Shown: one piece after another, positions 8,658 to 17,645 of the stretch
Layout of the letters: the number at the start of each line of letters is the position of its first letter
Numbering within the stretch: the first letter of the stretch is position 1
Origin: an uncultured Pedobacter sp.
Lineage (GTDB): Bacteria > Bacteroidota > Bacteroidia > Sphingobacteriales > Sphingobacteriaceae
Direction: 5' to 3'
DNA length: 64,000 nt
NCBI RefSeq assembly: GCF_946480185.1
Contig: NZ_CAMLIG010000003.1
Coordinates: 62,001 to 126,000 of the forward strand
Translations under genes and position numbers: made by a program
The notes under the pieces: model-generated
What the model saw: the letters and a program-made list of their open reading frames with translations, nothing else
What the model was told of the DNA's origin: nothing
Databases searched by the model: none

Positions 8658-9707
8658 ATGACTCAAGTAAAAGCATACGCTGCTAAAAAAGCAGATACTC
8701 CTTTAGCTCCTTTTCAATTAGATAGACGGGAAGTTGGAGAAAACGACGTAGAAATTGAAATTTTATTTTGTGGGGTTTGCCACTCCGACATTCATACTGC
8801 CAGAAATGAATGGGGCGGAACAATGTATCCGGTGGTTCCCGGGCATGAAATTGTAGGAAAAGTAAGTAAAGTTGGTTCAAAAGTTACTACCCATAAAGTT
8901 GGCGATACCGTGGGTGTAGGTTGTTTTGTAGATTCATGCGGACATTGCGCAAATTGCAAAGATGATCTGGAACAATATTGTGAAAATGGAAATTCGCAAA
9001 CTTATAATGCTTATTTGCAAGACAAAAAAACCATTACTTATGGCGGATACTCAACCCATATTGTGGTTACAGAAAAATTTGTTTTAAAAGTATCCGATAA
9101 GTTAGATTTAGCTGCGGTAGCTCCGCTCCTATGCGCCGGAATTACTACATACTCTCCACTTAAACACTGGAACTGTAAAAAAGGCGATAAAGTAGCGGTA
9201 GTTGGTTTGGGTGGTTTAGGCCACATGGCTGTAAAACTAGCTTCATCAATGGGTGCAGAAGTAACGATGTTAAGCCGTTCGCCAGAAAAAGCCAAAGATG
9301 CCGAAGAATTAGGTGCACACCATTTCATGCTCACCACCGAAAAAGAGAATATGGAAAAAATGGCTAATTCTTTTGATTTGATTATCAATACCGTATCTGC
9401 CAAACATGATTACAATGAATATTTGGCCTTACTAAAAACAGATGGAACAATGGTTTTATTGGGTGCGCCACCAGAAGCCTTACCTGTTGCAGCTGTTAAT
9501 TTGATTTTTGGCCGTAGAAGTTTAGTGGGTTCTTTAGTGGGTGGAATTAAAGAAACACAAGAAATGCTAGATTACTGTGCCGAACATAATATTGTTTCGG
9601 ATATTGAATTGATAAATATTGATCAAATTAACGAAGCTTATGAACGTACCTTAAAAGGCGATGTGCATTACCGTTTTGTGATTGATATGGCAAGTTTGAA
9701 AAATTAA
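8658..9707 (+). CDS. Zinc-dependent NAD(P) alcohol dehydrogenase (YahK/CAD type)
   Basis: A medium-chain dehydrogenase of 349 residues that interconverts aldehydes and alcohols in the cytoplasm. Visible features are the catalytic zinc cysteine in GVCHSDIH, the GHE motif in PVVPGHEIVG, the structural zinc loop CGHCANCKDDLEQYC, and the Rossmann motif VVGLGGLGHMAVK near residue 180. The pattern fits the cinnamyl/YahK subgroup, which usually prefers NADPH. It is a single gene followed by a strong terminator. Confidence 0.9.
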   Translation: MTQVKAYAAKKADTPLAPFQLDRREVGENDVEIEILFCGVCHSDIHTARNEWGGTMYPVVPGHEIVGKVSKVGSKVTTHKVGDTVGVGCFVDSCGHCANCKDDLEQYCENGNSQTYNAYLQDKKTITYGGYSTHIVVTEKFVLKVSDKLDLAAVAPLLCAGITTYSPLKHWNCKKGDKVAVVGLGGLGHMAVKLASSMGAEVTMLSRSPEKAKDAEELGAHHFMLTTEKENMEKMANSFDLIINTVSAKHDYNEYLALLKTDGTMVLLGAPPEALPVAAVNLIFGRRSLVGSLVGGIKETQEMLDYCAEHNIVSDIELINIDQINEAYERTLKGDVHYRFVIDMASLKN

Positions 9708-9727
9708 TCAAAATAGTTTAAGTATTA

Positions 9728-9764
9728 AAAAGCCCTCAGGATGTTATGTCATCCGAGGGCTTTT
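9728..9764 (+). terminator. Intrinsic terminator after alcohol dehydrogenase
   Basis: A 15-bp stem with one bulged A (AAAAGCCCTC then GGATG pairing with CATCC and GAGGGCTTTT), loop of six, followed by TTTTCTTTT. It lies 20 bases past the dehydrogenase stop codon. Confidence 0.88.
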
Positions 9765-9789
9765 CTTTTATTAAAATGACAACTTAAAA

Positions 9790-10280
9790 CTAACTAACTA
9801 AAAACTCAAAATTAGCACTCACAACGGCAGTAATTTCTTTTCTGATAGAACTTACATCCTTAATGCCGTAATCAGAAGTCATGTTTGAATTTTCCGGAGT
9901 GATTTGTAAAACGCCCATTCTTGCGTTGGTTAAAGTTTCTAATTTGCCGTTTGTAGCCTACTGCGGATAAACATTAATTATTTTTAAATCGATCCGGCCT
10001 CTTTAAAACCTTTATGTTTTAAAAACTGGATAATTAATGGTCTTTGGCGAGATAATTCGCGACAAGCATCTTATGCAGTGGGTGCCCCAATATTAAAAAC
10101 GCCTTTTAATATTCCCAAATCAGAAATAATTAACTGTTTGGCAGAACCAGTAACATTTATAGTTTGATCTGATTTGATGTTTTTTAAACCTCTGGCCAAA
10201 ACAAACGCAACAATTATCGCGCAAACGCCCATGATCATTGTGGTATTATAAATCTGCTTTTCATCTAATAAATTTAACAA
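9790..10280 (-). pseudogene. Broken SIMPL-domain (DUF541) gene
   Basis: Three pieces of one protein appear in different minus-strand frames. The N-terminal piece has a membrane helix and NVTGSAKQLIISDLGILKG. The middle piece reads RELSRQRPLIIQFLKHKGFK. The C-terminal piece reads NARMGVLQITPENSNMTSDYG and then SSIRKEITAVVSANFEFLV before a stop at 9790-9792. The order and motifs are those of SIMPL/YggE-like envelope proteins. At least two frame changes and an in-frame stop (near 9960) separate the pieces, and much of the central domain is gone, so the gene is inactive. Confidence 0.8.
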
Positions 10281-10292
10281 ATACCTAGAACT

Positions 10293-10325
10293 AAAAAGAG
10301 CAAAGTTTATTACTTTGCTCTTTTT
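10293..10325 (-). terminator. Terminator downstream of fabG
   Basis: A perfect 13-bp stem (AAAAAGAGCAAAG at 10293-10305 with CTTTGCTCTTTTT at 10313-10325) has a seven-base loop. Because it is symmetric it could act for either strand; it lies about 60 bases past the fabG stop. Confidence 0.8.
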
Positions 10326-10385
10326 ATTCTAATTTATCACGATTCAAGAAAGCTTTAAGCTTTCTGCCTTCCGCTTTAAGCTTAA

Positions 10386-11129
10386 TTAAAGCATTCCACC
10401 ACAAACACTTAAAACCTGACCGGTAATATAAGCACTCATATCAGATGCTAAGAACACACATACATTAGCAATATCTTCTGTTTCTCCGGCTCTTTTTAAC
10501 GGAATATCTTTTTCCCAGCCCTCAACCACTTTTGGATCCAAAACTTCGGTCATTTCGGTTTTAATAAAACCTGGAGCAACCACATTTGCTCTGATATTTC
10601 TGGAACCTAATTCTTTAGCTACAGATTTTGTAAAACCAATAATTCCAGCTTTCGAGGCCGCATAATTAGCTTGCCCGGCGTTCCCTTGCACTCCAACAAC
10701 TGAACTCATATTGATAAAAACACCTTTACGATTTTTCATCATTATTTTTGAGGCGGCTTTTGTAGTGTTAAATACCGATTTTAAATTTACCTCGATAACA
10801 TCGTCAAAGTTTTCCTCGCTCATGCGCAATAACAGTCCGTCTTTAGTTATTCCGGCATTATTAATTACGATATCTAAAGTACCAAAATCGGCAACAATAT
10901 TGTTGATCAAAGCTTCTGCTTCGGCAAATTTGGAGGCGTCAGAACGGTAACCTTTAATTTGTGTTCCAAAAGATTTCAACTCTTCTTCTAAAGCTTGCCC
11001 TTTTTCAACCGATGAAAGGTAAGTGAAAGCGACATTTGCGCCATGTTCAGCAAATTTTTCGGCAATTTTACGACCAATTCCTTTAGAAGCTCCGGTAATA
11101 AGAGCAGTTTTTCCTTCTAACAATTTCAT
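10386..11129 (-). CDS. fabG: 3-oxoacyl-ACP reductase FabG
   Basis: A 247-residue short-chain dehydrogenase that reduces 3-oxoacyl-ACP with NADPH in fatty acid elongation. The cofactor motif TGASKGIG is at residues 13-20, NNAG near 89, the catalytic serine in INMSSVVG and Tyr-x3-Lys in YAASKAG. Length and sequence fit FabG rather than a sugar or steroid dehydrogenase. A box close to the promoter consensus (GATATTTG, plus 11170-11177) lies about 40 bases upstream. It is a single gene here, away from other fab genes. Confidence 0.9.
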   Translation of the reverse strand: MKLLEGKTALITGASKGIGRKIAEKFAEHGANVAFTYLSSVEKGQALEEELKSFGTQIKGYRSDASKFAEAEALINNIVADFGTLDIVINNAGITKDGLLLRMSEENFDDVIEVNLKSVFNTTKAASKIMMKNRKGVFINMSSVVGVQGNAGQANYAASKAGIIGFTKSVAKELGSRNIRANVVAPGFIKTEMTEVLDPKVVEGWEKDIPLKRAGETEDIANVCVFLASDMSAYITGQVLSVCGGML

Positions 11130-11314
11130 GCTTTTTATAATTATAAGTCGTGAAATTAATTAAATTTTGCAAATATCAGCATAGTTAATGCCCGGTTGTA
11201 TGGTGGTGCAGGCTTAATTATCAGACTTCGGGTAAGAATTGCTTTAAATAAAAATTGAAATATTTAAAATATTAATCACATTAACGCGTATTTTTAGCAT
11301 CCAAACGAACAATT

Positions 11315-11893
11315 ATGAAACTAAGAATCTCAGCTATTTTAATAGCAACTACATTATTGACCGCATGCAGTACAAACAAAGCGCAAAAATGGCTTAAACA
11401 GCAACCATCAGCAACAACCCTAAAACCAGTAGTTTATAAGGATGTGAACTTGGTAGAATTTAAAAAACAATATTTTGCGAATGAAGCCGCTTGGGACAAA
11501 GCTTTTCAGTTTATGGAAAACAATGACCTAGAAAAATTGGCTCCTGGTAAATATCCAATTGATGGCGACAAAGTTTTTGCCTCAATTACGGAAACGGTTG
11601 ATAAACCTTTTGAAGACACCAAATGGGAATCTCACAGAAAATACATTGATTTACAATATGTGATCAGTGGAAAAGAAAAAATAGGTGAAGCCTCTTTTGA
11701 AAACGAAAAAGTAACCAATCCTTACGATGCGTCTCGCGATGCCGCTAACTACGAAATTAACAACGGCAAGTTTTATTTGGCAGATCCAAGTACATTTTAC
11801 CTGTTTTTTCCGAGCACTACACACCGACCAAATATTATGGTGAATTCGGATAAAGTAAAAAAGTTGGTGATTAAAATTAAAGTAGCCGAATAA
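11315..11893 (+). CDS. YhcH/YjgK/YiaL family lipoprotein
   Basis: A 192-residue protein with a lipoprotein signal (LLTACS, cysteine 18) and a C-terminal DUF386 cupin-like domain containing the conserved W-E-S-H-R-K-Y-I-D-L-Q segment (about 108-118). Relatives are found with sialic acid, xylose or beta-galactosidase genes and may handle sugar anomers. Most family members are cytoplasmic; the lipid anchor here puts this one at the envelope. No sugar genes are adjacent on the same strand. Confidence 0.8.
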   Translation: MKLRISAILIATTLLTACSTNKAQKWLKQQPSATTLKPVVYKDVNLVEFKKQYFANEAAWDKAFQFMENNDLEKLAPGKYPIDGDKVFASITETVDKPFEDTKWESHRKYIDLQYVISGKEKIGEASFENEKVTNPYDASRDAANYEINNGKFYLADPSTFYLFFPSTTHRPNIMVNSDKVKKLVIKIKVAE

Positions 11894-11915
11894 AAAATCA
11901 CTGCATAAGCTTACT

Positions 11916-11953
11916 TTATTAAACCAACGGTTGAAGTAATGTTGGTTTAATAA
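11916..11953. repeat. 13-bp inverted repeat after the YhcH gene
   Basis: TTATTAAACCAAC (11916-11928) and GTTGGTTTAATAA (11941-11953) pair perfectly around a 12-base loop, 22 bases past the YhcH stop. It is probably the terminator of that gene although the downstream T-run is weak. Its left arm coincides with the end of the LuxR remnant on the other strand. Confidence 0.6.
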
Positions 11954-12152
11954 TCATATTTTCGCGATGAGTTTCCCCTGTGCATTCAGTAGTAAAAAGT
12001 TCCTGAGCGATTTCTTTACATAATCAACTTTAAAACCTGTAAATCTCTATCAGTTATTAAATCATCGGAAGGGGTAAAGCTAAAATTCACGCTAATATAT
12101 CACTTACCTCATTATTAAAGAACTTTCCACCATTTCCTAGCAGAACTAAAGC
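11919..12152 (-). pseudogene. Remnant of a LuxR-type response regulator
   Basis: Minus-strand fragments in changing frames match consecutive parts of a NarL/LuxR response regulator. They are NGGKFFNNEVSDILA followed by a stop, then DDLITDRDLQVLKLIM followed by a stop, and after a one-base shift KEIAQELFTTECTGETHREN, which is the helix-turn-helix core. The receiver domain is absent. The remnant lies in the gap between the YhcH gene and susD and cannot be functional. Confidence 0.65.
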
Positions 12153-12315
12153 CATCAACAATTGTTTTTACATATTTCTTAGAATATAACCATCTACCTT
12201 TAATATATGAAAAAAATTGAATTAAGATTTTTGTGATTTCATTCAAAACATATCTAAAAACTTTTTATATATAAATTATTGATATTTATTAAAAATAGAT
12301 ATTCTTTCGAAATAA

Positions 12316-12354
12316 TTAAGAAAGCCGTAGTGCTTACGACTGTGGCTTTCTTAA
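12316..12354 (-). terminator. Hairpin at the end of the susCD unit
   Basis: TTAAGAAAGCC (12316-12326) pairs with GGCTTTCTTAA (12344-12354), an 11-bp stem nine bases past the susD stop. The following minus-strand sequence TTAATTATTT is only moderately T-rich. Confidence 0.65.
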
Positions 12355-12362
12355 CTGATATT

Positions 12363-14102
12363 TTACCGCAAAGGATCAAAAGTGCCCCCCGCCCAACCAG
12401 TGGTCTGCTCTAAGTTGTAATTTAACTCAAGGTGCTTGGTCGGAATCGCAAAGAAGTAATAATTCGGCTTCCAACTAATATCAAACTGAGGATCTAATAG
12501 CTTAAGTTGAGGATTGAAAAAAGTGTTATATTGTTGGTTAACCAAAGCAATCATCTCTTCAGAACTACTGGAGCTTCTCAAAGCGTTCCATTGCTGAGTC
12601 GGAACTTTGAGCGTGATGGTATGTCCATGACGACGGGTTCCATTGAGTTGAGATTCAAAGAGACGGCGACGACGTAGATCCCAAAAACGTTTACCTTCAA
12701 ACGCAAGTTCTACTTTTCGTTCACTCATGATTGCATCACGCATCAAATTCCGGTTCATTCCTGGCGTTAAGCCATACAAAGAGTTTGTGCCAGGATCTAT
12801 GCCGGCTCGCTTTCGAATCGCGACCAGAGCGGTGTAAGCTTCGTCGGTTTTCCCTATTTCATTGGCCGATTCAGCATAATTCAGTAATACTTCTGCATAT
12901 CTCAGTTCTACCCAGTCGGTACTTGAATAGCGGGCCTGAATGGCATTTTGATTTTCATCAACCGCCTTGCGAATGTAGTAACCGGTATTAGTTGGTGCAT
13001 TTGTCTCCCCTCCAACATAAGTCCACTGTATTCGACCGGAAACTCTGCCCGAAGCACCCACTTCCCACTTATCACCGTTGTGCACAAAGGTTTGATTAAA
13101 GCGAGGATCTCGGTTTTTCCAGAAATACAAAGCATCATAGTTATATGATGAAGATGCGTCGTTAATAGCTTTTCCATCTTTCATGGGGAAAGCATTCATA
13201 ATTTCAAGCGTTGGTTTGTTTGCGCCTGAGGCATTAACCGAAACATCAAGCGGTCTTGTTGCGCCAGACCAGTTACTGGAACTATTACTTATATTTGGAA
13301 AATACTGGTATCTTCTGACAAAAATTACTTCTCTATTCATTTCTGTGAACCATAGCTCAGGAAAACTTGCAAAAAGACCAAAGCCCTTCTGGTCTAAATA
13401 GTCTTTGGCAGCTTTATTAGCATCATACGCCGATCCCCACCTCCCCAAAGCTGTCTGAGAAGGATCAAACTGTTCACTAGCATAATATAAAAGTATACGA
13501 CCCTTCAAAGCAAGCGCAGTTCCTTTATGTAATCTTCCATTGTTATCGCTCGATTCAGCTCTGATTTCTGGAAGATAGCTTATCGCCGAGTCTAGATCGC
13601 TAGTTATCTGCTGAAAACATTCGGAAGTTTTATTACGCTTTACATAAAGATCATCGGTTAACTTTTGAGGTTCAAGTATAAGTGGAACACCGCCGTATCT
13701 TTTTACCATCTCAAAATACTGCCATCCACGAAAAAAAAACGCTTGACCTTTTAACAGCCTTTTATTTGTTTCCGAGAGTTTTCCGCCATTAATATCTTTT
13801 AAAAGAATATTAATATCACGGATCTGTGAATAAGGCCAATAATCTACCGAATTTTCAGTAAGCTGTCCATACATAAAACTGTTTCCTCCGTCAGACTCTT
13901 CCGAGTAATCAGAATAAGAAGCATCCCACTCAGGAAGGTTGTTCATATAGATTCGATTAACATAGGCAGTTGCAAGGTCTAAGTCGCTCCAAACATCGTC
14001 CTTAGCACCAATGGTTCCAATGTTTTTTGTATCGAGTATTTTCTCGCAACTGCATAAAGTACAAGCGACTAATACGATATATAAGTATCTATAAATTTTC
14101 AT
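12363..14102 (-). CDS. SusD/RagB-family nutrient-binding lipoprotein
   Basis: A 579-residue outer-membrane lipoprotein that forms the lid over its SusC partner and binds a glycan or other nutrient at the cell surface. The signal peptide ends in a lipobox (CTLCSC, cysteine 19 as likely anchor). The N-terminal half carries the TPR-like SusD fold (FFRGWQYFEMVKRYGGVPL near 110) and the C-terminal part has the RagB/SusD signature SERKVELAFEGKRFWDLRRR. It lies 12 bases after susC. No hydrolase is encoded beside the pair, so the ligand cannot be inferred. Confidence 0.93.
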   Translation of the reverse strand: MKIYRYLYIVLVACTLCSCEKILDTKNIGTIGAKDDVWSDLDLATAYVNRIYMNNLPEWDASYSDYSEESDGGNSFMYGQLTENSVDYWPYSQIRDINILLKDINGGKLSETNKRLLKGQAFFFRGWQYFEMVKRYGGVPLILEPQKLTDDLYVKRNKTSECFQQITSDLDSAISYLPEIRAESSDNNGRLHKGTALALKGRILLYYASEQFDPSQTALGRWGSAYDANKAAKDYLDQKGFGLFASFPELWFTEMNREVIFVRRYQYFPNISNSSSNWSGATRPLDVSVNASGANKPTLEIMNAFPMKDGKAINDASSSYNYDALYFWKNRDPRFNQTFVHNGDKWEVGASGRVSGRIQWTYVGGETNAPTNTGYYIRKAVDENQNAIQARYSSTDWVELRYAEVLLNYAESANEIGKTDEAYTALVAIRKRAGIDPGTNSLYGLTPGMNRNLMRDAIMSERKVELAFEGKRFWDLRRRRLFESQLNGTRRHGHTITLKVPTQQWNALRSSSSSEEMIALVNQQYNTFFNPQLKLLDPQFDISWKPNYYFFAIPTKHLELNYNLEQTTGWAGGTFDPLR

Positions 14103-14114
14103 GCTTTTGAATTT

Positions 14115-17100
14115 TTAAAGTGTGATATTTAAACCAAACGAATAGGTCTTCATCATTGGATAAGACTGTATATTTTCCATCTCAGGATCATAAATCTTTT
14201 CTTTACTGTAAATCATGAGCAGATTGGAGCCTGTAAAATAAACTCGGGCACCATTTAATCCGGCTTTCTTCATAATTTTTTCCGGTAAGTTATAGGATAA
14301 GTTTATGTTTTTTAGCCTTAAAAAAGATAAGTCTTGTAGCCAGAAGCTAGATTCGTCATACCGTGTGCGATAAGACAGCACCCTGTAACCTGGATATTTG
14401 CCATCAGGATTATCGGGTGACCAACTATCTGACCAGTATTTTAACGAGGATTCTTCAACTCTAGCCTGTACGTCTCTGCCTACAGTTGACATCATGGATT
14501 TTGCTCCTGCAGTTCCTTGAAGTAAAACATCAACACTCCACGGGCCAAACGATCCTCCTAATGACATCCCATAGTTTATAGGAGGCGACTGATAATCAGC
14601 TAAATAATCTTTGTCATCTGTGGTGATTTTGCCATCTGGCGTATCAGAATTAGGACCTCTAAGATCCTGATAATTGAGCATGCCGAGTTGCGGTTTAACT
14701 CCCAGAATAGTATAGCCAGCAGGCAACGCATCTAGGTCTGCTTGTGTTCTTAAAATACCAATCGCTCGATACCCCGTAATTCCTCCTATTGGTTTGCCCT
14801 TTCTGGATAAGTATGGACGAATGTTGGCTGGTTCGTTCAGCACCACATATTTATTTTTTGCATAACCAAAATTGCCACGAACAAAATATGAAAAAGCTTT
14901 TTTCCCACTTCCTCTGTTACTACTGTAACCTAAACTAGCCTCGAATCCATTCGCATCAATTTGCATATAGTTCTCGTCAGGCAGAGAAGCTCCGAGTGTA
15001 CTTGGTAAGCTTGCTTGGCGACTTTGTAAAATATCATAGGTATGGCGGTAAAAAAAATCAAGTTTTAGATCAAAGTTATCGAAAAACCGTGAATCGAGCC
15101 CCGCATTATATGACAATGATTTTTCCCAAGTTATATTCGGATTAGCCAAAACCCCCTGTTGCAAGCCAAATGATTGTTGATTGTTAAATAAGGCACCGGC
15201 GACTATATTATAACTCTGTAGATACTGGAATCTGCCAACGGCATCATTTCCAAGCAAACCCACAGATCCTCTTAGTTTTAAATCATCAATAAACTTAATA
15301 TTTTTAAAAAATGGTTCTTCTGAAATTCGCCAGCCCACTGATAAAGAAGGGAAAAAACCCCACCGACCTTGTGGGGGAAAGGTTACAGACCCATCATAGC
15401 GGAATGACCCCTCTACAAGATATTTGCCTGCATAATTGTATCCTACCAAACCAACGTAGGATATTCTGGATAATTGTTGTTCGTTACCGTCGGCACCGGT
15501 AGGTATCAAACCTCCATTATACTGGTCAACGGAAGGAGCTATAATATCATCCACACGCCCGTTAAACCAAAGATTATCTTCCTCTGCCTGCTCATAAACA
15601 AATAATGCATCGATATTATTTTTATTGAACGACTTTTTGTAATTAAGCTGTGCGTTGAATTGGTAGCGTTCTAATTTATCCTCTCTGGATCTAAGGAACT
15701 CTTCGGCAGAACGAGGACGAAGACCAACTGGATCTGTTCCAACAATATGATTGTGAGTCCCCGTCGTGTTAAAAACAGTCATATTGTAAGGTAAACTGAA
15801 CTCTTTGGTATATTGATTCCTGCTGTATTTATTTAATGCTACTTTTGCCGTTAGTCCTTCGATAAAAGGCAAATTGTAGTTTATAGATATCGTTGAATTA
15901 AGGCCACCATATTCCCTTTTGTTATACCCCGAAATATCGGTAGTTAAAACAACTCCTGGATGCCATTCGACCCAATTACCAACCGGCATACCATTAATAT
16001 AGGGAGGTACAATACTCGGACGAAATAACAACGCTTTATAAAGATCATCAAAACGCCAATTATCATTTCGCCAATTTGGACCATTAAAATGTCTGTTATC
16101 AGTATTGATATCTAACGATACCTTTAAATTCTTAGACACAGAAACATCTACGTTTCCACGGATGGTGTATTTCTGAAAATCAATACTATTAAATGATGCG
16201 TTAGCATAATTATACGAACCACCAAGGAAATATTTTACAGTTTCCGAACCGCCACTAATATCCATGGTGTGCTGGGTAGTAAGGGGATCACGCCACATCT
16301 CATCAATCCAGTTCCAAGAGTTAGCTTTAAAGTAATCAAGCTCATCTTGCGTATAATATCTTACATCAGATTGTGCTATTTTATTATACTGTAGCTGCCT
16401 GTTAATCTCGTAGGCCTGGTCAAAAGCATTAAAAGTTTCAGGTATTTTAGTAGGATTTTGGACACCAACCAAGGCACTGTAAGAAAGCTTTGGCGCCCCT
16501 GTTTTACCCCTTTTAGTGGTTACCAGTACAACTCCGTTAGCAGCTCTGGAGCCATAAATAGCAGCTGAAGCGCCATCTTTAAGAATAGTAACACTTTCAA
16601 CCTCGGAAGGGCTTAAGCCATCAAAAGCAAATTTATCGCTTACCACACCGTCGATTACATATAAAGGATCCTGATTATTAATGGTACTAACTGTTCGGAT
16701 TCGAATCGACGACGCCATGCCTGGAGTACCAGAGCCCTGGATTACAGTAACCCCGGACAGTCTACCTGCCAATGCGTTAGATAAGTTTTCTACAGGTTGA
16801 TTTTGGATATCGGTACTATTTATACTTGACACCGACCCCGTGATTGAGCCTCGCGTTTGTGTACGGTAACCAGTCACTACAACGTCCTGAAGCGAATTAG
16901 ATGTAAACTTCATTGTAACGTTGAGTACTTGTTGGTTGTTAATAGGGATACTTCTTGTTTCATAGCCTATGTAGCTAAATACTAAGATGCCATTCGCCGG
17001 TGCACTAATATTATATTCTCCATTTGAATTAGTGACGGTTGATCTTTCGGCACCCTGTAGCCTTACAGACACACCTATCAGCGGTCCATTCTCGTCTGAA

Positions 17101-17537
17101 ACTTTTCCCTTTACCTGAATGTCCTGTTGATCAACCATCGTCACGTTAGCTTTTATACCGTTTATTTCCGATAAAGTGGCTAAATTGGTAGAATAAATAA
17201 CGATTCCGCTCTCCACTTCAGCATAACGCAAACCGGTTTTTTCCAGCAGTTGACTCAACACTGTACCCAAAGTTTGATCTTTAAATTTAAAGACACTGGT
17301 GTTGTGATTTTTAAGTTCAGCTGAATTAAATGAAAATCGGATGTCGCTTACTTTCTCCAGGTTCTTTATAGAATTGTAAAGAGAAGTATTTTCAATTGAT
17401 ATATTGATTTTTCGGTTTAACACCTGACTATCGGCTGTTTTTGCGAGCATAACCTGAGTAGAAAGCAAAACACCAAAAATCACTGCCATTGAAAGTTTCA
17501 TGTAGAAAGCAATTAAGTTTATAATTTTTCTTTTCAT
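14115..17537 (-). CDS. SusC/RagA-family TonB-dependent receptor with STN domain
   Basis: An outer-membrane transporter powered by TonB. An upstream ATG at 17573 exists, but the ATG at 17537 (MKRKIINLIAFYMKLS) gives the usual signal peptide, so I use it. Order: signal, STN domain (about 45-120) for contact with the FecR-type anti-sigma factor, carboxypeptidase-regulatory-like domain (about 140-215, GKVSDENGPLIGVSV), plug with DVVVTGYRTQ and SAAIYGSRAANGVVLVTTK, then a long barrel. The STN domain and the fecR and ECF sigma genes just upstream indicate signalling-type self-regulation by substrate. About 1140 residues, normal for the family. Confidence 0.93.
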   Translation of the reverse strand: MKRKIINLIAFYMKLSMAVIFGVLLSTQVMLAKTADSQVLNRKINISIENTSLYNSIKNLEKVSDIRFSFNSAELKNHNTSVFKFKDQTLGTVLSQLLEKTGLRYAEVESGIVIYSTNLATLSEINGIKANVTMVDQQDIQVKGKVSDENGPLIGVSVRLQGAERSTVTNSNGEYNISAPANGILVFSYIGYETRSIPINNQQVLNVTMKFTSNSLQDVVVTGYRTQTRGSITGSVSSINSTDIQNQPVENLSNALAGRLSGVTVIQGSGTPGMASSIRIRTVSTINNQDPLYVIDGVVSDKFAFDGLSPSEVESVTILKDGASAAIYGSRAANGVVLVTTKRGKTGAPKLSYSALVGVQNPTKIPETFNAFDQAYEINRQLQYNKIAQSDVRYYTQDELDYFKANSWNWIDEMWRDPLTTQHTMDISGGSETVKYFLGGSYNYANASFNSIDFQKYTIRGNVDVSVSKNLKVSLDINTDNRHFNGPNWRNDNWRFDDLYKALLFRPSIVPPYINGMPVGNWVEWHPGVVLTTDISGYNKREYGGLNSTISINYNLPFIEGLTAKVALNKYSRNQYTKEFSLPYNMTVFNTTGTHNHIVGTDPVGLRPRSAEEFLRSREDKLERYQFNAQLNYKKSFNKNNIDALFVYEQAEEDNLWFNGRVDDIIAPSVDQYNGGLIPTGADGNEQQLSRISYVGLVGYNYAGKYLVEGSFRYDGSVTFPPQGRWGFFPSLSVGWRISEEPFFKNIKFIDDLKLRGSVGLLGNDAVGRFQYLQSYNIVAGALFNNQQSFGLQQGVLANPNITWEKSLSYNAGLDSRFFDNFDLKLDFFYRHTYDILQSRQASLPSTLGASLPDENYMQIDANGFEASLGYSSNRGSGKKAFSYFVRGNFGYAKNKYVVLNEPANIRPYLSRKGKPIGGITGYRAIGILRTQADLDALPAGYTILGVKPQLGMLNYQDLRGPNSDTPDGKITTDDKDYLADYQSPPINYGMSLGGSFGPWSVDVLLQGTAGAKSMMSTVGRDVQARVEESSLKYWSDSWSPDNPDGKYPGYRVLSYRTRYDESSFWLQDLSFLRLKNINLSYNLPEKIMKKAGLNGARVYFTGSNLLMIYSKEKIYDPEMENIQSYPMMKTYSFGLNITL

Positions 17538-17596
17538 ATTTGTTTGATTTAATAATTGATCAGTAGTTATCATTTATGATTAACTACTCCTTTTCC

Positions 17597-17624
17597 GCCA
17601 ATATCCGTTGCAGCGGGTATTGGC
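17597..17624. repeat. Hairpin between fecR and susC
   Basis: GCCAATATCCG (17597-17607) pairs with CGGGTATTGGC (17614-17624) around a six-base loop, an 11-bp stem with one G-T pair. It stands in the 72-base gap before susC on the minus strand and could lower or tune read-through from the regulators into the transporter genes. Confidence 0.6.
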
Positions 17625-17645
17625 ATTTTTCCTATGATTAATATT

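Noticed and set aside
12731..13401. Open frames on the plus strand inside susD
   Set aside because: They are antisense to a well-supported SusD gene and show no domain, signal or start context of their own.
17538..17573. Upstream ATG of the SusC gene
   Set aside because: The extra 12 residues put polar sequence before a normal signal peptide that starts at MKRKIINLIAFYMK; the later ATG is more likely.
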